Shown: positions 21,008 to 30,004, numbered from the stretch's first letter. The stretch is DNA of 64,000 nucleotides from Stenotrophomonas sp. SAU14A_NAIMI4_8 (GCF_003086695.1 NZ_CP025999.1:115981-179980), one strand, 5' to 3'. The notes: generated by a model not told the origin, from the sequence alone. Made by a program: numbers and translations.

Positions 21008-22197
21008 GCACGATCTCCAGGGGTGATTGTGAAGGCTTCTACGAAACGTCCGTCTTGGGTTTTTTCGCGGTCGTAGACTACGTAAGGGTGCTGATGCTCC
21101 GTTGTCATCAGTGCGCCAAGTTCAACGCAGAAAGCGGCCGGTGCGGCGATGAATAGATGGATGGGCTCGGGGCTAGAGGCTTCAAGATGGCTCATGAGTA
21201 TCTGCAGAGCATCTCTGAACGCGGAGATGGCGCCGCGGTTGCTGACAATCGAGTAACGAGGATCTTCGATCGTGAGCGTCGCAATGCGTGCGTTGGGAAC
21301 CACCAGGAGTACATCCCGCTCTGGAATCTTCGCTGAGATGGAGACGACCAGTGCAATTGGCTCCGCCCCTTCATCAGGGATGTGAAGCTGGTAGTTCGGT
21401 GGCGCAGCAGAGGGATCGGGCCAGCGTAGGCCGTGGTCGCGGCTCTTAGAGAACATCACCCGGTTGGATCGATCCCCGATAGTCTGGCCGAGCATGATCA
21501 ACGTGGGGATGTCCGCCAAGCCCACCACAGCCAGAGCAGGTTGATCTCCGTAGCGGCCGCCACGTCTCTCTAGTTGTCGCTCTAGGTGATGCCGCACTTC
21601 GTCCTTGATGTTTGCCCAGTAGCGTTGATCTCGCCCATCTGCACCAGGCGGCTTGAGCGTGATCTTGATGATGTCTCCAAAGGCGGACAGCCCTTCAGCA
21701 GACATCGCCATCGCGAGGTCTCGCTTGGAGATGTCGGCATTGGTGACGAAGTTGCTACCCTGGACAATCAATCCGATGGCGCGTCCGGCATCCGGCACGC
21801 TCGCCGCCAGTCGAATTCGCTCCTGAAATGCTTGATGCAGCTCTGTAAGGTCTGAAGTGGGGTAGCCATCGGCATCCCTGTCCACCCTATCGTGGCAACC
21901 AGGGCAGAGAAGCATCAAGTTGTTCGTATCGTTGGTGAGATCAGCTGCCTCCTGCGCTCCATGGCTGGGGTCAGCTCGAGGACCCTTCGGGCTAGCAGGC
22001 ATGATGTGGGCAACTTCACCCCATGCCATTTCCTGGCTGACGCGGAAGTCGCAAGTAAGGTCTTGGCCGCAGAGCTCACAGTGGCCGGCGGATCTCACCC
22101 AGACAAGCTTTTTAATGTTGCCTGTGGTGTGAAATCGGCCGCTTCCGGCCGAAGAGTCTGGTGATGTTACTTCTGCGTCTTCATGAGCCTGTTCCAT
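21004..22197 (-). CDS. cap5: HNH-SAVED effector nuclease of CBASS (Cap5-like)
   Basis: 397 residues. N-terminal HNH nuclease with zinc pairs CELC (40, 43) and CPGCH (98-102), and EVAHIMP (His64) plus NNLMLLCPGC as the beta-beta-alpha metal core. Residues about 150-397 form a SAVED ligand-sensing domain (KITLKPPGADGRDQRYW, AISAFRDALQIL, HLFIAAPAAFCVELG). Binding of the cyclic nucleotide should trigger DNA degradation and cell death or arrest. The ATG at 22197 has AAGGAGG 8 nt upstream, clearly better than the upstream TTG/ATG codons. First gene of the CBASS operon. Confidence 0.9.
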   Translation of the reverse strand: MEQAHEDAEVTSPDSSAGSGRFHTTGNIKKLVWVRSAGHCELCGQDLTCDFRVSQEMAWGEVAHIMPASPKGPRADPSHGAQEAADLTNDTNNLMLLCPGCHDRVDRDADGYPTSDLTELHQAFQERIRLAASVPDAGRAIGLIVQGSNFVTNADISKRDLAMAMSAEGLSAFGDIIKITLKPPGADGRDQRYWANIKDEVRHHLERQLERRGGRYGDQPALAVVGLADIPTLIMLGQTIGDRSNRVMFSKSRDHGLRWPDPSAAPPNYQLHIPDEGAEPIALVVSISAKIPERDVLLVVPNARIATLTIEDPRYSIVSNRGAISAFRDALQILMSHLEASSPEPIHLFIAAPAAFCVELGALMTTEHQHPYVVYDREKTQDGRFVEAFTITPGDRA

Positions 22198-22413
22198 GTG
22201 ATCCCTCCTTGACGACCCCTTCATTCTTTGGGCTGCCAAGGTGTGATTCAAGTCTCATTTTGGATGTAATCGATTACAGCGCATTCGAAGCATCAAACCC
22301 AGGGCTCACAGTAGGCCAGCGCCCTCTGCAGGCGCGATCAAATCGGCAACGAAAGATTGAATATCGTAGTGGCCTGATAGTCATTGGGAGCTGTTGAACA
22401 GTCCCCAGCAACT

Positions 22414-22632
22414 TCAGTCATCGTTCGCCGCTGTGGCTGGCCATTTGACCGACACCGGCAGTCGTGCCTGGGCACTTCGCCGCGCTCGCTTCCTTCGGCG
22501 GGGTCTGGCCCGAGCTTCGGCTTTGTTCTGAGCGCGAATGATGATGAAGATCGTGATGACAATGGAGATTGGGAACAGTAAGGCTATGCCGGAAAATATG
22601 CCCATTTGGGCAAAGGTACTCAGGTTGTCCAT
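22414..22632 (-). CDS. Small single-pass membrane protein, unknown
   Basis: 72 residues from ATG 22632 with GGAGATC upstream. MDNLSTFAQMGIFSG leads into one membrane helix (about 12-32, IALLFPISIVITIFIII), then a strongly basic tail (RARPRRRKRARRSAQ). Not recognised. It lies upstream of the CBASS promoter, transcribed in the same direction, and could be part of the same cargo module. Size and helix support a real gene, but no homology can be given. Confidence 0.45.
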   Translation of the reverse strand: MDNLSTFAQMGIFSGIALLFPISIVITIFIIIRAQNKAEARARPRRRKRARRSAQARLPVSVKWPATAANDD

Positions 22633-23039
22633 GCGCGATCTCCATCGTGAGAGGCAGCGCCTCACTGCATCAAAGACTCGTTTTCCAAGATAGGTGCCTC
22701 CAGGCCGGCCGGTGCTGTGCGTGATGCAAGTGCGCTCCAAACAGGAGTTTGGAGATGTGCATCGCCGCTGGCGCAGCGCAGAACATCTGGTCTAGATAGG
22801 CCTGTAGCTCACCTGCTGACAATGTTAGCCAATGAAAACGCTCGCGAGTGCGGGCGATATGGCTGCATTGTGGGAAATTTCGTTCCCAAGAGTGCTGAAA
22901 TTCCCCCGAGTGCGGGCAGCGTGGCTGCATTACTACTCAGGCACCGACGGATACTGGGGCTACCTGCGTGCCTCATCTCCACGCCGCGGTACGCGTTGAT
23001 CCTTCGCAGCGACCAGCCTTCGCCATCAAGTGCAGGCAG
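22633..23039. other. Gap with a short direct repeat
   Basis: No supportable gene. GAGTGCGGGC, five variable bases, then GGCTGCATT occurs twice (about 22849 and 22909), some 60 nt apart. Looks like degraded intergenic sequence between cargo modules. Confidence 0.35.
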
Positions 23040-23378
23040 TCAGATCGTGGAACAGTGAGAATTCTTCTGAATCACTCCTACGAAAGCATCCACTGCCGGG
23101 ACTTCGTATGCGCCCTCACGACGGATGATGCTGAATGAACGCTCGATCGCAAGCGAATCTATAGGAAGGCGAACCAAACTTCCGTCCTGCAGGTCGCGCG
23201 TCAAACTGATGCCTGGGAGCCACGCAATTCCTCCCCCGTGTATCGCTGCCTGCTTCAATGCCTCGGTATTGCCGAACTCTACAATGCTACCGGCGGTGGA
23301 ATCCAACTGCTGCAGCCCAACAGGGCGGCCACAACCTTGGTCCAAACTCTCACGCTTTTCGCTCCATCTACTTGGCAA
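23040..23378 (-). pseudogene. LysR-type regulator, C-terminal fragment
   Basis: About 112 codons. VEFGNTEALKQAAIHGGGIAWLPG and LQDGSLVRLPID followed by ERSFSIIRR match the end of the effector-binding domain of LysR regulators. The DNA-binding HTH and the first half of the sensor domain are missing and no start fits. A remnant of a cargo gene or of a former target. Confidence 0.55.
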
Positions 23379-23575
23379 TGCGAAGAGTAGGTGTGGTCGC
23401 TAAATTGATAATTGCGTTTCGGTGAGCCAGTCGGCACTGCACATCCAGTCGGTCAAGACCGTGGTAACGGAACATCGACCGGTCTGTGGACAGTTCAGGG
23501 CTGCCGGCGTTCCGCGCGGCCGCCTCCGTTGGATGTGCGTTTTGGCGATGAATGACTCTACTGGTGGATTGCGAC

Positions 23576-23662
23576 GGTCCGCTCCTGGCCGGAAGCAGAC
23601 ATGCCGGCGCCAGACAACGCGACCAAGAATGCTAGATTCCGCTATCGACCCGAAGCGGACAT
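23576..23662 (+). repeat. Direct repeat, left copy, before the RT module
   Basis: Begins GGTCCGCTCCTGGCCGGAAGC and ends near CGACCCGAAGCGGACATC. The related copy at 26875-26960 has the same order of blocks (CCGGCGCCAG, AATGCTAG or AGTGCTAG, CGACCC-AAGCGGA). The copies flank 23731-26677. Confidence 0.6.
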
Positions 23663-23730
23663 CATCTGTATATGAAAGGCTGTGCGATTCGGTATCATTC
23701 TTTGGGAATAAAGAAACAAGAGCACGGGCC

Positions 23731-23938
23731 ATGGAAAAGAGAACGCTATCCGAGTCGGAAATCTGCACGAAGTTCATTGCACCTTCCATCGCAACCAGGG
23801 GCTGGAGCAACGACTTTCAAGTGATTGAAGGTTGCTCTCACCGATGGGCACCTCGTCGTGCGCGGCTACAAGGTCCATCGAGTCCCAGAGATGTTGGCTC
23901 TGCCCTCAACTCTCAAAGCCCGCCTCGCCGCCGCATAA
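23731..23938 (+). pseudogene. Type I restriction HsdR, N-terminal remnant
   Basis: The ATG at 23731 opens MEKRTLSESEICTKFIAP followed by a GW pair, the typical start of HsdR (EcoEI/EcoR124 type). After NDFQVIEG the homology continues in the next frame as KVALTDGHLVVRGYKVHR, the segment that normally follows in HsdR, then ends at TAA 23936 after a short unrelated tail. So the gene has both a frameshift and a large deletion. Scar of an earlier restriction system at this cargo position. Confidence 0.55.
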
Positions 23939-23990
23939 ACCGAACGGGTGTTTATGGCCCAAGCGCTGATTGCCGAGGTTCTTTGAACTG

Positions 23991-24959
23991 ATGGCCCGAC
24001 TTATTAATCCTGAAGATATCCCGGAAACGCTTTGGCACCCTGGATTGAAGTGCCTGCGTCTTGCTCCATCGCTGCTCGCCGCATGGGGGCACTTACTGCG
24101 GCACGCAGGACTGGAGGAAAAGGCACTGCAGCCTGTTCCCAAAGGAGAAATCGGTGGATTGAGCCAGGAGGAGACTGATGACCACCTGGCATGGCGCTTC
24201 AGTGGCTCCTCGGCGCGTGTTCAACTGAGCTTGCTTGATCCTCGGGACGAACTTGCAGGGGTCTCAGACGCGTTTGCGAAGGTTTTTTCGGGTGGGACCG
24301 TGTTGCTAGCTGATCTGCCTTGCGGTTCCGGCGCAGCGGTTTTGACGATGCTGGCGAGTATTTCTGAGTTGCGGCGCCAAGGCCGCGTTCCGCGCCACCC
24401 GCTACACGTCAAGGTTGTAGGAGGAGAGTTGTCGGAATTCGCGCGAGACTATGCCAGCCGAGCCATGGATCACATCAAGGATGCATTGGCTGAGCAGGCG
24501 ATATGGGTCTCTGCCGAATTTCTGCGGTGGGATGCATTGGGTAAATTCTCTACCGCGGACCTGACCAATCGCCTGACCGTGCTTGGCCAAGACTGTTCAG
24601 CCCGCCTCATTGTGCTGGCTAATTTCTCTGGCTTTCTACAGGGCGAAGGGAAGTGGAAAGAGGCTATCCCCCAATTTGAAAGCCTGTTCGTACACGGCCG
24701 AGCCCTTAACAGTTTTGTACTTTGGATCGAGCCGCAAACGAACAAGGTACTTGGGTCAGGTGGCTTCTTCGGACGAGCCCTTGCTTGGTTCAAAAACTTG
24801 TTCTCAACTCATCAGTCCAAGGAGGAGCAGGAAGCTCTCGTCGTTGAGAACCTTGGCAAAAGTAGCGCCTGCGTTCAGCATCCACTGAAGGCCCACCAAT
24901 TTGACGTCCGTCTAGTAATTCAGCGCTTTGATCTACCCTTGAATGGAGCGAAGGCATGA
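23991..24959 (+). CDS. Methyltransferase-like protein coupled to a reverse transcriptase
   Basis: 322 residues from ATG 23991 (an upstream in-frame start exists at 23970). Residues 104-160 look like a class I SAM-binding fold: VLLADLPCGSGAAVLTM (108-114 as motif I, D-x-x-CGSG) and KVVGGELSEFARDYA (motif II with acidic Glu146). RLIVLANFSGFL may be motif IV but lacks the NPPY or DPPY signature, so the substrate and even activity are unclear. An N-terminal 90-residue part is unrecognised. The stop overlaps the RT start (ATGA), so both proteins are probably made together. Regulatory, RNA-modifying or inactive scaffold roles are all possible. Confidence 0.65.
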   Translation: MARLINPEDIPETLWHPGLKCLRLAPSLLAAWGHLLRHAGLEEKALQPVPKGEIGGLSQEETDDHLAWRFSGSSARVQLSLLDPRDELAGVSDAFAKVFSGGTVLLADLPCGSGAAVLTMLASISELRRQGRVPRHPLHVKVVGGELSEFARDYASRAMDHIKDALAEQAIWVSAEFLRWDALGKFSTADLTNRLTVLGQDCSARLIVLANFSGFLQGEGKWKEAIPQFESLFVHGRALNSFVLWIEPQTNKVLGSGGFFGRALAWFKNLFSTHQSKEEQEALVVENLGKSSACVQHPLKAHQFDVRLVIQRFDLPLNGAKA

Positions 24960-26677
24960 GGCCACAGCTACTCGCACTGCGGGCGACCAATCAGTACCGC
25001 ACTCGCGACATCATGGCCTACCTTGGGCTGCGCTATTATTTCGCCAATCTATGCGCAGGCAGGGATCGCTGGGCCGAGAAGGTTTCTCTACATCTCGTGA
25101 TGAGCCGCAACAGGAGCGCCTATTTTCAGTCCCTGCACTTCAAGGATATTCGCGCTGACGGTCAGGTCGGATACCGCGACATTTTTCTGCCTGGGCCTAA
25201 TGAGTCGTTCGCGGAAGCTGCGTTACTCGCGGAGTGCAGCCGGCACGCAGCATTTCGCTCTCCCGATTTCGTCTTCAGCTATCGCCTGGCGGAAGGCGAA
25301 GACTCTCAAGGCGTTTACAAGCCATATTTCTCGGGACTACAAGAGCGGCACAGGAAAATAGCCGCCGCATGCAAAGCTGACGCCGGTCAGGTTGTGCGCT
25401 ATACCGATATCAAACGTTTCTATCCGAGTATCTCCGGTGAGCTGGCAACCCACGCCTGGCTGAAGGCGTGCGATGTAGCTCAGATGCCCCCCCTAACTCG
25501 TGAGTTGGGTATGAAACTCTTGGCCGACCACGCGCTGGTAGGCCAAAGCGCTGATCGTGGCAAAGGGCTGTTAACTGGCCCTATGTTTAGTCACCTGATT
25601 GCCAATCTCGTGTTGCGTGATGTTGATCACGCAATGTCAGCGGCCTTCCCGAGCCGTTACTTCCGTTATGTGGATGATGTAGTGCTGGTGGGATCACCAT
25701 CGGAGGTCGCTATGGGTCGCGCTCAATTGGCGGCATTGTTGAGTGAGTTAGGACTTGACTTACATGACGTCGATGCAAGCAAGGACTTCGAGCTTGCTGC
25801 GGGTGATTGGCTAGCAGGGGAAGAAGATTTCGGTGGCAACGACTCACAAGGCTGGATGTTCTTCGCCCGCGATCTAAAGCAGTTTCTGATTTCACAGCCT
25901 TCGTCTCGTGCCGGGCTTGCCGCCAGATTTGCTGAAGAGGGATTCAGGATTCCATTGCCGGATTACAGCGTTGAAGTCGGTGATGCGAGTTATCAGGAGC
26001 GTTTCCTCGACCAGCTGCGACGTTATCCGTGGTTGCTAGAAAAGATATTCCGACAGGCTACGCCAAAAATGCTTTTGCTCTCCGCTCAGACTCTTCGCGG
26101 GGAGTACACTGAGCGTTTACTTCGTATCCTTGAGGCTGGCCCGAAGTTGGATGGTTATGTACGAAAAAGAGCCATCCCCAAGATTCGCTATTTCGCAGGC
26201 CGACTCCTATACCTGGCCAAGACTGAAGATCTGCCTTTGATTGCAGAGCGCCTGCGGCAATACCCAGAGCTCGCTATGCTCGCAGAAATAATCCATGCGG
26301 TCGGCACGCGAGATATCACGCATCTTCTGCGAATGGGAAGCAATGCCGCGCAATCGGCTGCTCAGATCCTGAAACTGATTCCCGGCGAAATCACTTGCCG
26401 AATCGAATCTTGGAATTCTGCTGAACGTCAGGGCTTGGCCATCTTGCGAGCAAACGGCATCAGCGTTGTCGGTCCGGTCGACGATGAGCTCAATCGCTTC
26501 GCTATGTGGCAGGAGCGCGGACATGAGTTGATGAAGTCAGACGATCCCTTCATCCAGGAACTGGCCTGCCTCCACGGGGTTTCGGAACAATCCCGCCATC
26601 CCCACATTCTTGAGACTGCACTGGATCGCGGTGAGGAGCTCGCCTTCGACGCGACGACACCAATCGACACGTACTGA
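24956..26677 (+). CDS. Reverse transcriptase, probably defence-associated (Abi/UG-like)
   Basis: 573 residues. RT palm motifs: A, VRYTDIKRFYPSIS (Asp151); B, KGLLTGPMFSHLIANLVL; C, FRYVDDVVLVG (Asp240, Asp241). No group II intron maturase or endonuclease domain, no retron-type C-terminal VTG element that I can see. After residue about 330 the protein is helical (PKMLLLSAQTL, RKRAIPKIRYFAGRLLYLA, ARNSA-type repeats around MGSNAAQSAAQILKLI), like the alpha-helical repeats of the Abi/UG group of RTs linked to phage defence. Coupled to the methyltransferase-like gene by 4 nt. Placement in a defence island supports an antiviral role; the exact RT group cannot be assigned by eye. Confidence 0.82.
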   Translation: MRPQLLALRATNQYRTRDIMAYLGLRYYFANLCAGRDRWAEKVSLHLVMSRNRSAYFQSLHFKDIRADGQVGYRDIFLPGPNESFAEAALLAECSRHAAFRSPDFVFSYRLAEGEDSQGVYKPYFSGLQERHRKIAAACKADAGQVVRYTDIKRFYPSISGELATHAWLKACDVAQMPPLTRELGMKLLADHALVGQSADRGKGLLTGPMFSHLIANLVLRDVDHAMSAAFPSRYFRYVDDVVLVGSPSEVAMGRAQLAALLSELGLDLHDVDASKDFELAAGDWLAGEEDFGGNDSQGWMFFARDLKQFLISQPSSRAGLAARFAEEGFRIPLPDYSVEVGDASYQERFLDQLRRYPWLLEKIFRQATPKMLLLSAQTLRGEYTERLLRILEAGPKLDGYVRKRAIPKIRYFAGRLLYLAKTEDLPLIAERLRQYPELAMLAEIIHAVGTRDITHLLRMGSNAAQSAAQILKLIPGEITCRIESWNSAERQGLAILRANGISVVGPVDDELNRFAMWQERGHELMKSDDPFIQELACLHGVSEQSRHPHILETALDRGEELAFDATTPIDTY

Positions 26678-27073
26678 GCATTCATGGCCATGAGTGAAGT
26701 TCAGATCAGGGACACTGCCGATGATTGTGTTGTGCTGCGATCGTGCGTACTGCCGATCGATGCAATGCGATGGCGACGGACGCCAGACCGCATTCCTGTA
26801 AACGGTCCTGTTGAATCGAGGCTGCAAATCCGCACCAAGGCATGACGCGACCATTCAGGCAAAGCGGTGTTGAAGGTCCGCTTCTGGCCGAAAGCAGCCG
26901 CGCCGGCGCCAGGCAAAGCGGCTAAGAGTGCTAGAGCCTGCTCGACCCAAAGCGGATACTCGATCCTCCTCGGAGTCTGCCTGAGCGAATAGCGCGCCAG
27001 CTTTGGGCCCGATAACCTGTACCACGTCGATGTCTGCATTGAGTCGAGCCTGCTGGCCGAGCCGTTTGGTTCG
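26678..27073. other. Intergenic stretch with the right copy of the repeat
   Basis: No gene supportable. The segment 26875-26960 repeats 23576-23662 in the same orientation (GGTCCGCTTCTGGCCGAAAG start, CGACCCAAAGCGGATAC end). Downstream lies the convergent end of the PD-(D/E)XK-like gene. Confidence 0.55.
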
Positions 27074-28774
27074 CTAGGCGGCTGGCTCGGTCGGCGCCGG
27101 TGCTCCCACGGGCGGTGCCGATGGACGGCGAAACTGCTCGAGGAACCAACTCGGCAGTGGGTGTCGGAACACCCGCGCCGAAAGTGCCAGGACTACCGCT
27201 TGGTTACGTGCAACGCAGGTGACGTCACCTGGGGCAGCAGCTCCCGGCGGTAAGGCGACTGCTGCAGCCGCTTCGGCAGCACACGTCGCCCCGAGCGTGC
27301 GGAGTCCTCGTGACACGCCAGGTAAGCCTTCCGGTCGACGCGCGGCGATCTGATCGATCTCGGCCTTCGGAAACCAACGTTCAAGCGTGGCCTCGGGCAT
27401 GAGCGGTCTCAGGGTCTCGCGCAAGCTGTGCAGTGCAACCTCGTTATCGACGAAAGCGGCGACCGCAGCCAGCATTGGCACAAGGGTGCTAGTTCGGCAC
27501 ACCTCACCGGACTCCACATCGCCCGCCCGCAGAGCGATCGCGTCCTCCACCAAGTCGGTGGTAACGGGGAGGAGGCGCCCGTCGCGTGCGGCCAGCACCA
27601 ATCGATCTGCCACATCCATGACCAACGAGTCCACGCTCGCGAAGTCGCCCTCGGACATCAGGCCCGCCAACGCGAGTGACAGGTCGATGGCTTGGCCATC
27701 CAATGCGGGAAGGCGCGCACCCTGATGGGCGTTGAGCAGCGCTACCAGGCGCTCATGCGCCGCGGTGCGGCCGGCCTGCGACTCTGAGGAGTGTGGTGGG
27801 CTCAACAGGAGCAAGCCCAGCCTACCCGCTTCCTCGAGGACCAGCCTGTTGTAGAGCACCTCGTGCCCTGCGTAGCCCATGACTGCATAGGGGTCTTGCA
27901 GCTGTGGCCAGACCTTGTCGGAGTACCGACCCATCGCCAGCCAGAGACGTACCTTGAAACCTTCGAATCGAGTCAAGAACTCTGCATTACAGTCGAGTCC
28001 GGCCCCGACTGCCTCTGACCAAATCTTCAGCAGCAAGTACTCGCCGCCCGCGACACTGGGCTTGAGGTTGGACTCGGATTGCCCCCACATGTCGAAAACG
28101 GCCCAGCCCATTTCGGCCGCAGCGCAGCGCTTAAGGAACGCGCGGCGTCTTGCTGCCGAATTGCCAGCCGAACTACCATCGAGTACGTCGTCAACGAACC
28201 GGCGGAAACTACGCTCGGCGGCATGGCTATCGTCCAGCGTCGCGATGGCGGCACGCAGGTGATCGCGCCCGGCCTTCAGCAGAAGCGACTCATCGAGCAG
28301 GTGCGCTTCGATCAGGGTGGCGAGCTGATCAATGCCCCAGAACTCGAGTGAACACCCCGCCTGCGTCGCTACCTCGTCGCTCAGCACTTTGAAGCCAGCC
28401 TGCGCGGCCTGCTTCCATTCGCCATTAGACAACACGATTAACCGCTTGCGCCCGCCGCGAAGATTGGCCGGTAGGCGGTTTTGCACATACTCCGTAGACG
28501 CCTCCCGCACAGACGGTTGGATGGACTGCGCACCGGCGTACAAATCTTCACGACCGATGTCGCCAAACTTGATGATGAACAAGAATGCTTCTTCCGGGCC
28601 GTCCGGTGCCGCTAGGCTCGAGAGCACGTCAACACCGCCTTGTGGCACGCCGACCTGCGCTCGGCTAAGTACGTTGTGACCCATAGCGACTAGCAACTCC
28701 GGTAACAGCGCATCTAGCTCGTTGCGCTCGCGCAGCGTGGCCAAGTAATGAGTCAGCACCAAACGAATACTCAC
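27074..28774 (-). CDS. Putative PD-(D/E)XK-like nuclease, cargo pair gene 1
   Basis: 566 residues. N-terminal 130 residues resemble an Mrr-type restriction fold: MGHNVLSRAQVGVPQGGVDVLSS (Asp49), AFLFIIKFGDI (Lys69), then RKRLIVLSNGEW as a later strand. The usual Glu/Gln two residues before the Lys is Ile here, so catalysis is uncertain. The remaining 400 residues are mostly helical (LEEAGRLGLLLLSPP, LVMDVADRLVLAARDG) and not recognised; the C-terminus is Pro/Ala rich. Its start overlaps the stop of the partner gene by 4 nt. Probable two-gene system; not one I can name. Confidence 0.55.
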   Translation of the reverse strand: MSIRLVLTHYLATLRERNELDALLPELLVAMGHNVLSRAQVGVPQGGVDVLSSLAAPDGPEEAFLFIIKFGDIGREDLYAGAQSIQPSVREASTEYVQNRLPANLRGGRKRLIVLSNGEWKQAAQAGFKVLSDEVATQAGCSLEFWGIDQLATLIEAHLLDESLLLKAGRDHLRAAIATLDDSHAAERSFRRFVDDVLDGSSAGNSAARRRAFLKRCAAAEMGWAVFDMWGQSESNLKPSVAGGEYLLLKIWSEAVGAGLDCNAEFLTRFEGFKVRLWLAMGRYSDKVWPQLQDPYAVMGYAGHEVLYNRLVLEEAGRLGLLLLSPPHSSESQAGRTAAHERLVALLNAHQGARLPALDGQAIDLSLALAGLMSEGDFASVDSLVMDVADRLVLAARDGRLLPVTTDLVEDAIALRAGDVESGEVCRTSTLVPMLAAVAAFVDNEVALHSLRETLRPLMPEATLERWFPKAEIDQIAARRPEGLPGVSRGLRTLGATCAAEAAAAVALPPGAAAPGDVTCVARNQAVVLALSARVFRHPLPSWFLEQFRRPSAPPVGAPAPTEPAA

Positions 28775-29643
28775 GGCGCCTGTCCCTCCAGAAGCTTCCT
28801 GCGAAGGAACAACAGTCTCAGGGGGTCAGTCATCGCGAGGAACGGCAACTCCGTCGCTAACTCATGCTCCTGCATCGCAAGCGACTGCTCGGAAGTTGCG
28901 CCACCCACATCGAACTCGAGCGAGACCTCGGAGGCGTACTTAAAGTGAGAGCGCTTAATGAACTTCATGAGCACTGAGGCTTCCTCGGCCTGCCGGTGAA
29001 TGTCTCGCTGCTCGCGCAATCGATGTCGACGCAGAACTTCCCGATCATCTGCCGACAGCATGAGCTCTTTCAGCCGAGGAGCCGCCACGCGCGCAGCGTA
29101 AGCCGCAGTCATCGCCAGACGAATCTCCTCCAGCACGGGATAGCGGGCGACAAGGTCGGGGTCTAGGCTCTCCAGCAGCCGTCTGGTCGTACCGGGGTAC
29201 TGTTGTGCCTCATGACTCAACAGCGCGACTAGCCGCTTTCCATTCGGGTCCATGTCGGCCCGGAAGCAAGCAACGATCCAGCCCAGTACAACAGCCGGGG
29301 CCGCATCGAAGGCGGCCAAGCGATATCCCACCAATACTGCGTCCGCAGCTTCTAGACGTGCTGGCTCGAAGGCAACCAACTGTTCACCCGCTAAGTTGGA
29401 GATGTTCATCTCCTGCAACAGGAGACGCGCCGCGTCCATTCGCGTCGCGGTGATCAGCCAATCCCCCAAGGCGGCGCTGGCAAGTGCCGGCGATTGCGCG
29501 ATCAGCTGAATGCAGTGGGTGAACTCAAACGACTCCGCAGTCGCCGTTAGCGCGGCGATCTCGGCTAGAACCGACCGCAATGCTGCCGCGTCGTTTTCGG
29601 CAGCGGCAAGGCGTGCAAACAGGTCGTCGGATCGACTGGGCAT
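28771..29643 (-). CDS. Unknown helical protein, cargo pair gene 2
   Basis: 290 residues from ATG 29643 (ATG 29682 is the alternative; neither has a strong ribosome site). Almost entirely helical, Ala/Leu rich: FARLAAAENDAAALRSVLAEIAAL, a central VLGWIVACFRADMDPNG, and a charged coiled segment EVLRRHRLREQRDIHRQAEEA. No signal peptide or clear membrane helix. First gene of the pair with the PD-(D/E)XK-like protein. Might be a sensor or scaffold. Not recognised. Confidence 0.6.
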   Translation of the reverse strand: MPSRSDDLFARLAAAENDAAALRSVLAEIAALTATAESFEFTHCIQLIAQSPALASAALGDWLITATRMDAARLLLQEMNISNLAGEQLVAFEPARLEAADAVLVGYRLAAFDAAPAVVLGWIVACFRADMDPNGKRLVALLSHEAQQYPGTTRRLLESLDPDLVARYPVLEEIRLAMTAAYAARVAAPRLKELMLSADDREVLRRHRLREQRDIHRQAEEASVLMKFIKRSHFKYASEVSLEFDVGGATSEQSLAMQEHELATELPFLAMTDPLRLLFLRRKLLEGQAP

Positions 29644-29860
29644 GGGATGGCCGGTGACATGAGGGATAGGGCGAGCTGTCATTCGCAACGTGCTATGCGA
29701 ACTCTAGCAGCGCTTCAGGCCAAACGGCGCGGCCCAGGCTCGGAGAACTTTCATGACCGTTCCCCCTCTAAAGGGAGCGATGCTGCTGCTTTCAGCCTAG
29801 GAAGTTCGGCGAGATGCGACTCAAAGCGGACTTCCGATGTGGCGCAGGCTCTGCACCCTG

Positions 29861-29977
29861 CTGGGTCCGGTTATACTTTGGCTTGTTAGCCGAACCGTGC
29901 CGTCTTAAGATCGAGCCGTATCAAGGGGATAGCCCACCATACGGAGGGCTGTGGGTAGGTCGTATAACCGGACCCAG
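29861..29977. repeat. Large perfect inverted repeat before the cassette array
   Basis: CTGGGTCCGGTTATAC (29861-29876) and its exact complement GTATAACCGGACCCAG (29962-29977), 16 bp each, enclose 85 nt with inner palindromes (TTGGCT/AGCC; CCGTAT/ATACGG; CCCAC/GTGGG). It ends 27 nt before the first cassette ORF. Could be an atypical long attC, or a small hairpin element. Confidence 0.65.
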
Positions 29978-30004
29978 GGATCCGGCTATTAGGTAGTTAG
30001 CCCT

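Noticed and set aside
23400..23810. 136-codon minus-strand frame
   Set aside because: Runs through the repeat at 23576 and yields the VRFGS-type translation seen wherever such AAGCGGAC repeats occur; not a protein.
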